Shown here: positions 19,031 to 28,157 of the stretch, one piece after another
Layout of the letters: every line of letters starts with the position of its first letter
Numbering within the stretch: position 1 is the first letter of the stretch
Source of the DNA: Nitratireductor luteus
Lineage (GTDB): Bacteria > Pseudomonadota > Alphaproteobacteria > Rhizobiales > Rhizobiaceae
Assembly (NCBI RefSeq): GCF_026162365.1
Contig: NZ_JAOANW010000007.1
Location: forward strand, 124,001 to 188,000
Length of the DNA: 64,000 nucleotides
Direction of reading: 5' to 3'
Made by a program: the position numbers and the translations under genes
The notes under the pieces: model-generated
Databases searched by the model: none
What the model was told of the DNA's origin: nothing
Seen by the model: only the letters and a program-made list of their open reading frames with translations

Positions 19031-20059
19031 ATGCTCAGTCTCAAGAACGCCGTGCCAACCCTCGCTGCCGCCGCTCTCATGAGCGCCGGCGCCCTGGTGC
19101 CTGCATTGGCGCAGGACATGCCCGGCGAAGGCAAGACCGTCCAGATGGCGCGCGCCACCTGGGACACCGGCTGGTTCCACGCTGAAATCTACAAGCAGAT
19201 GCTGGAAGAACTCGGTTACACGGTCGAAGGCCCGACCACGCTCGACAATCCGCCTTTCTATCAGGCCGTCTCTCAGGGAGACGTGGATCTGTGGGTCAAT
19301 GGCTGGTTCCCGCTGCACAACACCTATCGCAGCACCTTCGAGAGCGGCGCCGAGATCGTCGGAGCAGTGATCGAGGGCGGCGCTCTGGAAGGATATCTGG
19401 TCGACAAGGCCTCGGTCGAGAAATTCGACATCAAGACGCTCGACGACTTCAAGCGTGATGAGGTGAAGGCAGCCTTCGACCGCAACGACGACGGCAAGGC
19501 CGATCTGGTGGCTTGCCCTCCGGGCTGGGGCTGCGAGATCAATATCGAGCATCACATGGACGCCTATGAACTGCGCGACCACGTAAACCCGATCAAGGCA
19601 GGTTACTCCGCTTCAATGGCCGATGCGGTGGCCGCCTATGAAAGCGGCGAGCCTATCCTCTTCTACACCTGGACGCCGAACTGGACCGTCAACGAGCTGG
19701 TTCCAGGCGAGGAAGTGATGTGGATCGAGGTGCCGGAGGTCAACCTGCCCGAGAATATGATGGACCTGGCCGACGCCGCCACACTGGCAGGCGTGGAAGG
19801 CTGCGTGGCTGACCCCTGCACGCTCGGCTTCCCGGCCAATGACATCGTACCTGTGGTCAACTCCGCCTTCCTCGAAGAGAACCCGGCGGTCGGCGCCCTG
19901 CTCAACGCCGCCTCTGTCCCGCTCGCCGACATCGCGGCGCAGAACGCGGCGATGCAGGACGGCGACGACAACATCGAACAGCAGGCATCGGCCTGGATCG
20001 AGGAAAACCGCGGGACAGTCGATGGCTGGCTTGAGGCAGCGCGGCAGGCGGTGAACTAG
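19031..20059 (+). CDS. proX: Periplasmic glycine betaine-binding protein ProX
   Basis: The binding protein of the osmoprotectant importer, 342 aa, with a signal peptide ending ALVPALAQ near residue 28. NDDGKADLVACPPGWGCE, VNGWFPLHNT and FYTWTPNW match E. coli ProX and supply the tryptophans that cage the quaternary ammonium group. That points to glycine betaine or proline betaine rather than ChoX-type choline binding. Confidence 0.94.
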   Translation: MLSLKNAVPTLAAAALMSAGALVPALAQDMPGEGKTVQMARATWDTGWFHAEIYKQMLEELGYTVEGPTTLDNPPFYQAVSQGDVDLWVNGWFPLHNTYRSTFESGAEIVGAVIEGGALEGYLVDKASVEKFDIKTLDDFKRDEVKAAFDRNDDGKADLVACPPGWGCEINIEHHMDAYELRDHVNPIKAGYSASMADAVAAYESGEPILFYTWTPNWTVNELVPGEEVMWIEVPEVNLPENMMDLADAATLAGVEGCVADPCTLGFPANDIVPVVNSAFLEENPAVGALLNAASVPLADIAAQNAAMQDGDDNIEQQASAWIEENRGTVDGWLEAARQAVN

Positions 20060-20115
20060 CGCTTGGTTCCGAAAACTGGAAACGATCCAGGCAAATGACC
20101 TGGGATTGTTCTCAA

Positions 20116-20143
20116 CAGGAGCCGGCCTGCAGGCCGGCTCCTG
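20116..20143 (+). terminator. Strong hairpin after proX
   Basis: CAGGAGCCGGCC (20116-20127) and GGCCGGCTCCTG (20132-20143) form a perfect 12-bp stem with a TGCA loop, 56 bases after the proX stop. The T-run is absent, so it may work as a stabiliser as well as a terminator. Confidence 0.65.
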
Positions 20144-20262
20144 TGCCAAGATACAATTACTGCTTGTGGATAATCGGCTGCGGCATGGAAGAGCGATAGG
20201 CTGACATGTAGGATTTCCGAAGAATCTTGTGCGGCCAAACGCGATATTTGACGGAGCGAGCC

Positions 20263-20556
20263 ATGATCCGGGCATTTCTTTCATTCGATAAGTTCATTTT
20301 TCCGCGCATCGCGCGGGTCGTATATTTTGTTGGTTTGTTTCTGATCGGAATCAGCTTGGTCGTAGGCATCGCATCTGGCGCCATCGTCGGTGCAGCGGGA
20401 AGCGGAGCAGCAGCCAGCCTGTTCTTGATCGCCGGAGGGATCATCAGCGCAATCCTTTCGGCCATCGTGTGGCGGCTGCTCGTCGAACTCTGGATGGTGG
20501 CGTTCGCGATCAACGACAATTTGCGAGCCATCCGCGAACAAGGCCCTCAAAAGTGA
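20263..20556 (+). CDS. DUF4282-type small membrane protein
   Basis: A 97-aa inner-membrane protein with two long hydrophobic segments (about 15-40 and 45-80). The motif FDKFIFPRIARVVYFVGL matches the DUF4282 family start, and RLLVELWMVAFAINDNLRAI its end. The function is unknown. I chose the ATG at 20263, preceded by CGGAGCGAG. It stands alone between proX and tRNA-Glu. Confidence 0.75.
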   Translation: MIRAFLSFDKFIFPRIARVVYFVGLFLIGISLVVGIASGAIVGAAGSGAAASLFLIAGGIISAILSAIVWRLLVELWMVAFAINDNLRAIREQGPQK

Positions 20557-20645
20557 GAGTCTGTCCAAAAATTCGGACGGGTCGAAAGGCCTGTGCGACC
20601 GCTATTTGTTGCTTTGGGAGGGGTCGGCGCTAGCGCCTTGAAGTA

Positions 20646-20720
20646 TGGTACTCCCAAGGGGAATCGAACCCCTGTTTCCGCCGTGAGAGGGCGGCGTCCT
20701 GACCGCTAGACGATGGGAGC
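20646..20720 (-). tRNA. tRNA-Glu (anticodon CTC)
   Basis: The minus strand folds as a full cloverleaf. The acceptor GCTCCCA pairs with TGGGAGT (one G-T pair), the anticodon stem CCGCC/GGCGG encloses CTC, the T arm is CAGGGGTTCGATTCCCCT, and the CCA end is encoded. The sequence resembles bacterial tRNA-Glu throughout; the CTC anticodon reads GAG codons. Confidence 0.96.
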
Positions 20721-20784
20721 GTCTTTGAAGGTGGCGATATAATCGTGATTGGCGGCAAATGCAACAGGCATTCTGGAACCGGGC

Positions 20785-21195
20785 TCAGCCTGTGGATGCA
20801 GCCGGTCCGATCAGGTCCCAGCGGTTCCCGTAAATATCGCGAAAAACGGCGACCTTTCCATAAGCCTCCAGCCTGGGAGGCTCCTCGAAATGCACCCCTT
20901 TGGCGGAAAATGCGGCGTGGTCGCGGTCGAAATCATCCGTGTTGAGAAACAGGAAAACGCGCCCGCCGCACTGATTGCCAACGGCCGGAAGCTGCTCAGC
21001 TCCAGAGGCGCGCGCCAGAAGCAGACAGGCCGCCGCCTCGCCGCGACCGGTGGAAAGAACCACCCAGCGCTTGCCGCCGCCAAGAAGTGTATCCTCCTTG
21101 AGAACGAAGTCGAGCTTGTCGCGATACCAGGCGATCGCCTCGTCATAATCGCGCACGAGGAGACTGACGAGGCCGATATGCCGCTTGGGGCTCAT
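20785..21195 (-). CDS. VOC (glyoxalase/bleomycin resistance) family protein
   Basis: A 136-aa protein of the vicinal oxygen chelate fold. HIGLVSLLVRDYDEAIAWYRDKLDF starts the first beta-alpha-beta-beta module, and VAVFRDIYGNRWDLIGP ends the second. H6 and the FRDIYGNRWDL segment are in the positions of metal ligands in active members. The substrate cannot be told. Its start overlaps the stop of the upstream membrane protein gene (ATGA-type), so the two are probably co-translated. Confidence 0.82.
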   Translation of the reverse strand: MSPKRHIGLVSLLVRDYDEAIAWYRDKLDFVLKEDTLLGGGKRWVVLSTGRGEAAACLLLARASGAEQLPAVGNQCGGRVFLFLNTDDFDRDHAAFSAKGVHFEEPPRLEAYGKVAVFRDIYGNRWDLIGPAASTG

Positions 21196-21578
21196 AGCTC
21201 TTCTTCGGATATGGCGATCCGGGCTGCCGGCTCGCCCGAAGCGAAATCGTAGACGAGTATTAGACTGTCGCCGCCATCAAGCCGCAACAGCAGCGACAAG
21301 CGGCTGCCGGACAATGCGTGGGAAACGATGCGGGCGCCGGCAGGGATAGCAACCTCCCCGGACAGAACCTCGCCCGGCACGGAAGACGAAGCCATTTGCG
21401 GTTCCGCCGGCTCGGGCGTGACTGAACGGTAGACAACCGTGAGCACCACCGCCATAACCGCTGCGAACAGAATGGCCAGATTGATGCCCATGAAGCGCAC
21501 GAGCTTCCGCCGAACGCGCTCCGCCGCCGGATCCAGCGGCGCCTCGTCTTCGATTTCATTGAGCGTCGGCTTGGCCAT
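21192..21578 (-). CDS. Conserved single-span membrane protein (DUF6476-like)
   Basis: A 128-aa protein with a polar cytoplasmic N-terminus (1-30), one membrane helix (about 31-51, FMGINLAILFAAVMAVVLTV) and a periplasmic beta-rich domain with GEVAIPAGARIVSHALSGSRLSLLL. Similar proteins lie divergent from RluD-type synthase genes in rhizobia; no function is known to me. I chose the ATG at 21578; a much longer reading would run antisense through the pseudouridine synthase. Confidence 0.72.
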   Translation of the reverse strand: MAKPTLNEIEDEAPLDPAAERVRRKLVRFMGINLAILFAAVMAVVLTVVYRSVTPEPAEPQMASSSVPGEVLSGEVAIPAGARIVSHALSGSRLSLLLRLDGGDSLILVYDFASGEPAARIAISEEEL

Positions 21579-21605
21579 GCGTGCCCTGTCTCTGAAAGAG
21601 GAAAA

Positions 21606-22634
21606 ATGAGCGATCCTGATAGCGAAGCGGACGCTGAATTGAAAGAGCTCGTCGCCGCCGGCGAGGACGAGGGCAAGCGGCTCGACCAATGGTTGGCCGC
21701 CAACCTTGCGCCCGTCCTGTCGCGCAGCCGCGTGCAGGCCCTCATCCGCGCTGGCGCCATCACCGCCGACGGCGCCATCCTGACGGAACCGAAAGCCAAG
21801 GTGGTTTCGGGCAGGCGCTACCTGCTCACGCTGCCCGAGGCCGCCCCTCCCGAACCCGAAGGCGAAGCCATCGCGCTCGACATTCTCCACGAGGATAGCG
21901 AGGTGATCGTCATCAACAAGCCGGCCGGTCTTGTCGTCCACCCCGGCGCGGGCAATTGGACCGGGACGCTGGTGAACGCGCTCATACACCACTGCGGCGA
22001 CACATTGTCGGGCATCGGCGGCGTGAAGCGCCCTGGCATCGTCCACCGGCTCGACCGGGAGACGAGCGGTGTGATGGTGGTCGCGAAGTCCGACCGCGCC
22101 CATCGCGCCCTGGCCGAGGCATTCGCCGATCACGGGCGCAACGGCGATCTGGAACGCGCCTATGTTGCACTGGTCTGGGGCGCACCGAAAAGACTTTCGA
22201 GTACTATCGACGCGCCACTTGGGCGCGATACCAGGGATCGGACCCAGCGCGCAGTGGTGCCGGCCGGCCGGCCGGATGCAAAGCAGGCCGTCACGCACTA
22301 CACGGTGTTGTCGCGCTATGGCGCACGTAAAGACGATCCTATAGCCTCCCTCGTGGAGTGCCGGCTTGAAACCGGGCGGACCCACCAGATCAGGGTGCAT
22401 ATGGCCCATATAGGCCATCCGCTGATCGGCGACCCCGCCTATGGCCGCGCCTACCGGACCAAGGCCAACCGCCTGCCCCAGCCCCTCGGCGGCCTCGTGT
22501 CTGCGTTTCCGCGCCAGGCTCTGCATGCCAGGTTGCTCGCTTTCCGCCACTCCGCCACCGGCGAGATCATGCGATTCGAAGCGCCCTTGCCGCCGGATAT
22601 GGCGGAACTCGTGGCGCAGTTCGACGTTTTATGA
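21606..22634 (+). CDS. rluD: RluA/RluD-family 23S rRNA pseudouridine synthase
   Basis: A pseudouridine synthase of 342 aa. An N-terminal S4 RNA-binding domain (about 17-75, GKRLDQWLAANLAPVLSRSRVQALI) precedes the catalytic domain. The catalytic Asp is in HRLDRETSGVMVV; LVVHPGAGNWTGTLVNAL and ETGRTHQIRVHMAHIGHPLIGD are family signatures. The S4 domain suggests RluD (large-subunit helix 69) rather than RluA, but substrate position is inference. Confidence 0.9.
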   Translation: MSDPDSEADAELKELVAAGEDEGKRLDQWLAANLAPVLSRSRVQALIRAGAITADGAILTEPKAKVVSGRRYLLTLPEAAPPEPEGEAIALDILHEDSEVIVINKPAGLVVHPGAGNWTGTLVNALIHHCGDTLSGIGGVKRPGIVHRLDRETSGVMVVAKSDRAHRALAEAFADHGRNGDLERAYVALVWGAPKRLSSTIDAPLGRDTRDRTQRAVVPAGRPDAKQAVTHYTVLSRYGARKDDPIASLVECRLETGRTHQIRVHMAHIGHPLIGDPAYGRAYRTKANRLPQPLGGLVSAFPRQALHARLLAFRHSATGEIMRFEAPLPPDMAELVAQFDVL

Positions 22635-22680
22635 TAGAGAAAGTCGTCGATATCGTGCAGCATTGTTCAACACACAGTAA

Positions 22681-22694
22681 CGTCAATGTTGACG
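22681..22694. repeat. Palindrome upstream of rpoH
   Basis: CGTCAA-TG-TTGACG is a perfect 6-bp inverted repeat, 129 bases before the rpoH ATG. It could be an operator. No regulator can be named from the sequence. Confidence 0.4.
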
Positions 22695-22822
22695 ACATGA
22701 CGAAACTTTAACTTTCGGAATTTGTTCCTACATAGGATAGTGCGTGGTGCGCGCCTGTTCGCGGCCGCGCGTTCCGCCTGCCTTCTCGATAGGGGGCGAT
22801 GATTGGACAAGGAGGGTGCTGA

Positions 22823-23734
22823 ATGGCCCAGGCATTACCGAGTGTTGTTTCGGGGGAAGGTGGCCTTACCCGTTATCTGGAGGAAGTCCGCCGGTTTCCA
22901 ATGTTGCAGCCGGAAGAGGAGTACATGCTCGCAAAACGCTACCGTGAGCATGACGACACCGATGCTGCGCACCGGCTTGTCACCAGCCACCTGAGGTTGG
23001 TCGCCAAGATCGCGATGGGTTATCGCGGTTATGGTCTGCCGATCGGCGAAGTGATTTCGGAAGGAAATGTCGGCCTCATGCAGGCCGTGAAGAAATTCGA
23101 ACCCGAGCGCGGTTTCCGGCTGGCCACCTATGCGATGTGGTGGATCAAGGCCTCGATCCAGGAATATATATTGCGTTCGTGGAGCCTCGTGAAAATGGGC
23201 ACCACGGCCAATCAGAAGCGCCTGTTCTTCAACCTGCGCAAGGTGAAGGGCAAGATCCAGGCGTTGGACGAAGGAGACCTGAAGCCCGAGCAGATCACCG
23301 AGATCGCCACCCGGCTGAATGTGAGCGAGGAAGAGGTGGTCTCGATGAACCGCCGCCTGTCTGGCGATGCCTCTCTCAACGCGCCGATCCGCGCGACCGA
23401 GGGAGAATCGGGCGAATGGCAGGATTGGCTGGTGGATGAGCATGAGAGCCAGGAGGACATGCTTGTCGAACAGGACGAGTTGGAGTCCCGGCGCTCCATG
23501 CTGGATGACGCCATGGGCGTGCTCAACGAACGCGAGCGCCGCATCTTCGAGGCCCGCCGGCTTTCCGAGGATCCGCTGACGCTGGAGGAGCTTTCCGGCG
23601 AATTCGATATCAGCCGCGAGCGCGTTCGCCAGATCGAGGTGCGTGCCTTCGAGAAGGTCCAGGAGGCTGTCCAGGCTTCAGCGCGCGAACGCGCCGCAGC
23701 GACACGTTCCGCCCAGTTGGAGCACGCCGGCTGA
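22823..23734 (+). CDS. rpoH: Heat-shock sigma factor RpoH (sigma-32)
   Basis: Sigma-32 of 303 aa, which directs transcription of chaperone and protease genes. Region 2 contains AHRLVTSHLRLVAKIAMGYRGYGLP and ATYAMWWIKASIQEYILRSWSLVKMGTT. The RpoH box region is QKRLFFNLRKVK, and region 4 has LTLEELSGEFDISRERVRQIEVRAFEKVQ. Rhizobia often carry two rpoH genes; this one looks like RpoH1, but I cannot be sure. A GGAGGG Shine-Dalgarno precedes the ATG, and a perfect terminator follows. Confidence 0.95.
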   Translation: MAQALPSVVSGEGGLTRYLEEVRRFPMLQPEEEYMLAKRYREHDDTDAAHRLVTSHLRLVAKIAMGYRGYGLPIGEVISEGNVGLMQAVKKFEPERGFRLATYAMWWIKASIQEYILRSWSLVKMGTTANQKRLFFNLRKVKGKIQALDEGDLKPEQITEIATRLNVSEEEVVSMNRRLSGDASLNAPIRATEGESGEWQDWLVDEHESQEDMLVEQDELESRRSMLDDAMGVLNERERRIFEARRLSEDPLTLEELSGEFDISRERVRQIEVRAFEKVQEAVQASARERAAATRSAQLEHAG

Positions 23735-23787
23735 GGCTCGGCACCGGAAGAAGGCCCCCTACTTAGGCTGTCATGACGAACGATCCG

Positions 23788-23812
23788 AAACGCCCGCGCT
23801 CCGCGGGCGTTT
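23788..23812 (+). terminator. Rho-independent terminator after rpoH
   Basis: AAACGCCCGCG (23788-23798) and CGCGGGCGTTT (23802-23812) form a perfect 11-bp stem with a 3-base loop and a TTTT end. Confidence 0.85.
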
Positions 23813-23828
23813 TCATGTGCGCGCTATG

Positions 23829-23923
23829 GCATTTTGCAGTCAGGCGGAATCACATGACGTCCGCACGGATGCGGAAAAACGAGATAGAGCGTCTGTGCGC
23901 CCGAAGGGGCGTGGGCGCTCTAT
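23829..23923 (+). repeat. Dispersed multi-hairpin element, copy A
   Basis: It begins GCATTTTGCAGTCAGG. A weak TCA/TGA stem, then CCGCA-CGGA-TGCGG, then AAAAAC, then a third stem ATAGAGCG (23884-23891) with CGCTCTAT (23916-23923). Related copies in the same orientation are at 39319 and 51679. It lies between the rpoH terminator and a convergent gene. Confidence 0.75.
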
Positions 23924-25575
23924 CCGCCGGAAGCGCTCGAAGCCTCAGCCCAAGCATCCAGCGCTTCGTTGAAGATGCGCTCGCCCGGAACGCCCTTTTC
24001 CATCGTGATAAGTGCGCGCCGGCCCGATGTGTATGTGATCGGGATATCGATCCAGCTCTGCCGGCGCATCAGAAGCGCGTTGGTTTCCCTGTCTGCCCTG
24101 CCGTCGCTGAGTGCCACCAGAAAGAACCCGTCGGCAATCTTGGCGGCGCTGCCGATCAGCGCACTGCCGGTATCCTGCTCGGTGCGCTTCATCGAGAAGC
24201 GCAGCACATCCTTGACGCCGCCGCCGGCAAAATTCTCTGGCGTGAGGAAGATCAGCTCGACGATATGGCTGGCGGGAAGCGACTGGTCCGCATTCCGCCG
24301 GATGGTCATCTTGAGTTGGATGTTCTTATCGGGGATCGTCGCTTCGGCGTGTATGGCCGGCTCCGGCGGCAGATTGTCGCCGGGCGATTCCTCGACCAGC
24401 GACCAGACGACGGACCCGGTATCCGCTGTTCCCTGCTCGGCACTGGTGCGCTCTTCGTAGAAGATCGCCCGTTGGCCCACGGGAAGAGCCTGTTCGCCCT
24501 CGCCGCTTGCGGGAGGCTCTTCCTGCCCTTCGCCAGTTGCGCCTTCTTCGCCTCCGCCCGAAATCGAAGCGCCGCCGGGCTGTGTCGCCTCGGCGACCGA
24601 CGTGCCCTCGCCCAGACCGGGGTTGCCACCGGCCGGTCCCTCGTCGATTTCCTGGCCGTCAGGTGTCAGGCGTTGGGTAAATTTGGCAGGCTGCTGGGCG
24701 TTCGATGCGGGCTCCCCGGAGGAATCCGCTTCTTCCGGCTCCACGGGGGATGCCTCTCCATCGGGATCGGCCGTTTCGGGTCCCGTGCCGGCTTCACCGC
24801 TGTCCCCCGCCATCATCGCATCGAAATTGGCATAGCCGGCCAGTTGCGCCGCATCGTCCCGATACTGCCACGCCGCAAATGCTGTACCGGCCAACACCGC
24901 GAGAAGAATAGCCAGGACGACAAATCCCCGGCGGTTGCCCCTGCGCGCCGCCGGCGCTGCCGCGACATGCTCCTCTTCCCGTCCCGGCACCGCCGGATCA
25001 CCATCATGATGGAGGAAGTCGTCGTCAGGCGAGGGCCCTTCGATACGATCTGCATATTGTTCGTCCGGATCGGATAGCGGCTCGGGCGCCGGCACCGACT
25101 GCTCGCCCGCTTCCGGTTCGTCGAACTGCGGCATTTCCGGCGGCGCCTCGCCATATTCGGAAACGGCCGGGGCCTGCTCGGCAGCGGGCCCGGCCACCGG
25201 CTCGGGCTCAACCTGCGGTTCATCGGCCGCTCCAGGCTCGGCCTGCGACGCGCCGGCCATCGTGTCGGCAGTTGAAACGGGCTCGACCTTGGCCGTCCCC
25301 TTCTTCAACTCAGCGAAAATGCTTTCCAGATCGTCAGACGGGCTTTCCTCGGCCGGCGCGGCCGGGGCGGCATATTCGGCCTCGACAGCCGCAATCGCAT
25401 TCTCCAGCGATTGCTTTTGCCGCTGCACGACGGCATCGGAGGGCGGCGGAGACACGGCGGCCAGCTTGGCATCGATGGTTGCGCGTGCCTTGTCATAGAC
25501 GCGCGCGCGCATCTCGGGCGTGTTTTCCTTCAGCGCGTCGATCGTCTTGCGCAATACCGCAGCAAAATCCGCCAT
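23920..25575 (-). CDS. Pro/Glu-rich single-span membrane protein, hypothetical
   Basis: A 551-aa protein I do not assign to a named family. Residues 1-70 are helical and charged, and residues 70-210 form a Pro/Ala/Glu-rich low-complexity stretch. One membrane helix follows at about 217-237 after an RRGNRRG positive patch, then a second acidic linker. A folded C-terminal domain (about 360-551) has AEATIPDKNIQLKMTIRRN and RRQSWIDIPITYTSGRRALI. Positive-inside charge suggests the C-terminal domain is periplasmic. Similar proteins occur in rhizobia. It is monocistronic, divergent from nothing and 102 bases from purA. Confidence 0.7.
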   Translation of the reverse strand: MADFAAVLRKTIDALKENTPEMRARVYDKARATIDAKLAAVSPPPSDAVVQRQKQSLENAIAAVEAEYAAPAAPAEESPSDDLESIFAELKKGTAKVEPVSTADTMAGASQAEPGAADEPQVEPEPVAGPAAEQAPAVSEYGEAPPEMPQFDEPEAGEQSVPAPEPLSDPDEQYADRIEGPSPDDDFLHHDGDPAVPGREEEHVAAAPAARRGNRRGFVVLAILLAVLAGTAFAAWQYRDDAAQLAGYANFDAMMAGDSGEAGTGPETADPDGEASPVEPEEADSSGEPASNAQQPAKFTQRLTPDGQEIDEGPAGGNPGLGEGTSVAEATQPGGASISGGGEEGATGEGQEEPPASGEGEQALPVGQRAIFYEERTSAEQGTADTGSVVWSLVEESPGDNLPPEPAIHAEATIPDKNIQLKMTIRRNADQSLPASHIVELIFLTPENFAGGGVKDVLRFSMKRTEQDTGSALIGSAAKIADGFFLVALSDGRADRETNALLMRRQSWIDIPITYTSGRRALITMEKGVPGERIFNEALDAWAEASSASGG

Positions 25576-25677
25576 GCTCTAACTATCCACTCCTGCCCAA
25601 TTCCCTGCCCAAGTCTGGCAACCCTGCCTGGGCGGCAAGCTAACGCTTTTCCCTACATACACAAAATTGTGGTGACA

Positions 25678-26976
25678 CTAGTCTTGAAAGGGGTCGGTCA
25701 CAAGTATTGCGTCTTCCCGCTCCGGGCTGGTCGAAAGGATCGCTACCGGCGCTCCGATGAGCTCCTCGATATGCCGCACATACTTGACCGCCTGGGCCGG
25801 CAGGTCGTTCCAGCTCCGGGCACCGCGCGTGGTTTCCTTCCACCCTTCGAGCGTCTCGTAGATCGGTTCGATGCGTGTCTGCGCGCCCTGGCTCGCCGGC
25901 AGATAATCGATCTCTTTTCCATCGAGCCTGTAGCCGGTACACACCTTGATCTCGTCAAGGCCATCCAGGACGTCGAGCTTGGTCAGCGCGATGCCGTTCA
26001 TTCCGTTGGCCACGACCGCCTGGCGCACCAGCACCGCGTCGAACCAGCCGCAGCGACGCTTGCGGCCCGTCACCGTGCCGAACTCGTGCCCCTGGGTGCC
26101 GAGAAATTCGCCGATCTCGTTGTCCTGCTCGGTCGGAAACGGCCCCTCGCCCACGCGGGTCGTATAGGCCTTGGTGATGCCCAGCACATAGCCGACCGCC
26201 GCCGGGCCGAGGCCTGTGCCGGTCGCCGCCTGGCCAGCAACGGTGTTGGAGGAGGTCACGAAGGGGTAGGTGCCGTGATCGATGTCGAGCAGTGTTCCCT
26301 GCGCTCCCTCGAACAGGATGCGCTGGCCCGCGCGCCGCGCATCGTCGAGGATTTTCCAGACGCGGTCGACATAGGGCAGCACCTTGTCGGCCACCGAACT
26401 CAACTCCTCCATGATCGTCTCTTGAGCGACTTCCGGATGCCCCAGCCCGCGCCTCAGCGCATTATGGTGGGTCAGGAGCCGATCGACCTTGGCGGGCAGG
26501 CTTTCCAGATTGGCCAGATCGAGAGCGCGGATCGAGCGGCGGCCGACCTTGTCTTCGTAAGCCGGGCCGATGCCGCGCCGTGTCGTCCCGATCTTCGTGC
26601 CCGAACTGGACGCGGCATCCTCGCGAAAGCCGTCCAACTCGCGATGCAGCGACAGGATCAGCGAGGTGTTCTCCGCGATCTTCAGATTCGCCGGGGAGAT
26701 GGAAACGCCCTGCGCTCCGAGCCGCTCGATCTCGGCGACGAAAGCATGCGGATCGAAGACGACACCATTGCCGATGACCGACAGCTTGCCCTTGCGCACC
26801 ACGCCCGACGGCAGGAGCGAGAGCTTATAGCTGACGCCGTCAATAACCAGCGTATGGCCGGCATTGTGCCCGCCCTGGAAACGCGCCACGACATCGGCGC
26901 GCTCCGAGAGCCAATCGACGATCTTGCCCTTTCCCTCGTCACCCCATTGCGAGCCGACGACCACTACATTCGCCAT
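25678..26976 (-). CDS. purA: Adenylosuccinate synthetase
   Basis: Joins IMP and aspartate using GTP to make adenylosuccinate, the first step from IMP to AMP. 432 aa, the usual length. The GTP loop [18 protein letters not shown] is at residues about 7-24; GHNAGHTLV, the [11 protein letters not shown] segment and the [18 protein letters not shown] segment are family signatures. Transcribed alone. Confidence 0.98.
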   Translation of the reverse strand: MANVVVVGSQWGDEGKGKIVDWLSERADVVARFQGGHNAGHTLVIDGVSYKLSLLPSGVVRKGKLSVIGNGVVFDPHAFVAEIERLGAQGVSISPANLKIAENTSLILSLHRELDGFREDAASSSGTKIGTTRRGIGPAYEDKVGRRSIRALDLANLESLPAKVDRLLTHHNALRRGLGHPEVAQETIMEELSSVADKVLPYVDRVWKILDDARRAGQRILFEGAQGTLLDIDHGTYPFVTSSNTVAGQAATGTGLGPAAVGYVLGITKAYTTRVGEGPFPTEQDNEIGEFLGTQGHEFGTVTGRKRRCGWFDAVLVRQAVVANGMNGIALTKLDVLDGLDEIKVCTGYRLDGKEIDYLPASQGAQTRIEPIYETLEGWKETTRGARSWNDLPAQAVKYVRHIEELIGAPVAILSTSPEREDAILVTDPFQD

Positions 26977-27182
26977 AGATGGTTCCTTTTCGTTGCCGGA
27001 GCTTGCCGGCAGGTCCTTGAAAACAACGTGCTCTATATCGTCAAGCTCGGTCGCACGCGACCCTTGTTTGCGTTCTGGCGGCGAGAATGGGCGATTTTGG
27101 CCCTATTTGCGTTGCCGGCCACGGCTCAATAAGAGGGGATGGTTTCACCATCGCGCTTTTCTGATTCTTCCCGGCAGGGTCC

Positions 27183-28106
27183 ATGAACAACAAAGCCTAT
27201 CTCCTGCTCCTCATGACGACGCTTTTCTGGGGCGGAAATGCAGTGGCGGGCAAACTGGCCGTGGGCCATGTGTCGCCTTTCATGCTCACAACGACACGCT
27301 GGACATTGGCTCTGGTGATCCTGGTGCCTTTCGCCTGGCGGCATCTCCGTCGCGACTGGTCGATCATCAAGGCCAATCTGCCGCTTCTCATGGCCCTCGG
27401 TTGCGTCGGCTTCACCCTGTTCAACGCGACATTCTACAGCGCCCTGCAATATACGGCCGCGGTTAACGTCTCCATCGAGCAGGCGGCCATACCCATGGTG
27501 ATCATCGTCCTGAACTTTCTCCTGTTCGGGATGCGTGCGAAATGGCTGCAGCTTGCCGGCTTCGGTCTGTCGCTTGTGGGCATCGCGCTGACGGCCAGCC
27601 ATGGCGACCTCAGCCGGCTGGCGGAGCTCGACATAAATTTTGGCGACCTTCTCATGCTGCTGGCGGTGCTGTTTTACGGCATCTACACGGTGTTTCTCCG
27701 CTTTAAGCCGGCGATGCACTGGCTGAGCATGATCACCGTGCTCGCCTCCGCCGCCTTCCTCGCCACCCTGCCCTTCCTCGCCTGGGAATATACCAAGGGC
27801 AACCTTGTTCCGCCGGATGGCCGGGGTTGGGCGATTGCCGCCTACACCGCACTGTTCCCGTCCATCCTCGCGCAGGTTTTCTATATACGCGGCAACGAGC
27901 TGATCGGCGGCAACCGGGCCGGTCTCTTCGTCAACCTCGTACCCATTTTCGGAACGCTGCTCTCGGTCCTGCTGCTGGGCGAGGACTTCCGCCTCTACCA
28001 CGCGACCGCCATCGCACTGGTCTTCTGCGGCATCGCGCTGGCCGAACACGGCGGCCGCAAGGCGGCCGGGGCAAAGCCAAGCGTACGCGCGCCGATCAGA
28101 GATTAA
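27183..28106 (+). CDS. DMT-superfamily (EamA) transporter
   Basis: An inner-membrane exporter of 307 aa with ten predicted spans in two EamA repeats (about 5-140 and 155-290). The first repeat begins LLLLMTTLFWGGNAVAGKLAVG; the second contains NRAGLFVNLVPIFGTLLSVLLLGE, the usual end of EamA. The substrate (amino acids or other metabolites) cannot be told. Divergent from purA. Confidence 0.9.
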   Translation: MNNKAYLLLLMTTLFWGGNAVAGKLAVGHVSPFMLTTTRWTLALVILVPFAWRHLRRDWSIIKANLPLLMALGCVGFTLFNATFYSALQYTAAVNVSIEQAAIPMVIIVLNFLLFGMRAKWLQLAGFGLSLVGIALTASHGDLSRLAELDINFGDLLMLLAVLFYGIYTVFLRFKPAMHWLSMITVLASAAFLATLPFLAWEYTKGNLVPPDGRGWAIAAYTALFPSILAQVFYIRGNELIGGNRAGLFVNLVPIFGTLLSVLLLGEDFRLYHATAIALVFCGIALAEHGGRKAAGAKPSVRAPIRD

Positions 28107-28122
28107 GGCAATTCCAGGAAAA

Positions 28123-28149
28123 GCCGGCGCTCTCGTTGAGAACGCCGGC
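28123..28149 (-). terminator. Terminator after serA, shared with the DMT gene
   Basis: GCCGGCG (28123-28129) pairs with CGCCGGC (28143-28149), with an inner TCTC/GAGA stem. On the minus strand it is followed by TTTTCC. It lies between the convergent DMT transporter and serA genes. Confidence 0.75.
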
Positions 28150-28157
28150 CTGTGGCA

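Noticed and set aside
21579-22550. Long N-terminal extension of the minus-strand membrane protein
   Set aside because: It would run antisense through the whole pseudouridine synthase gene; the ATG at 21578 starts the recognisable protein.
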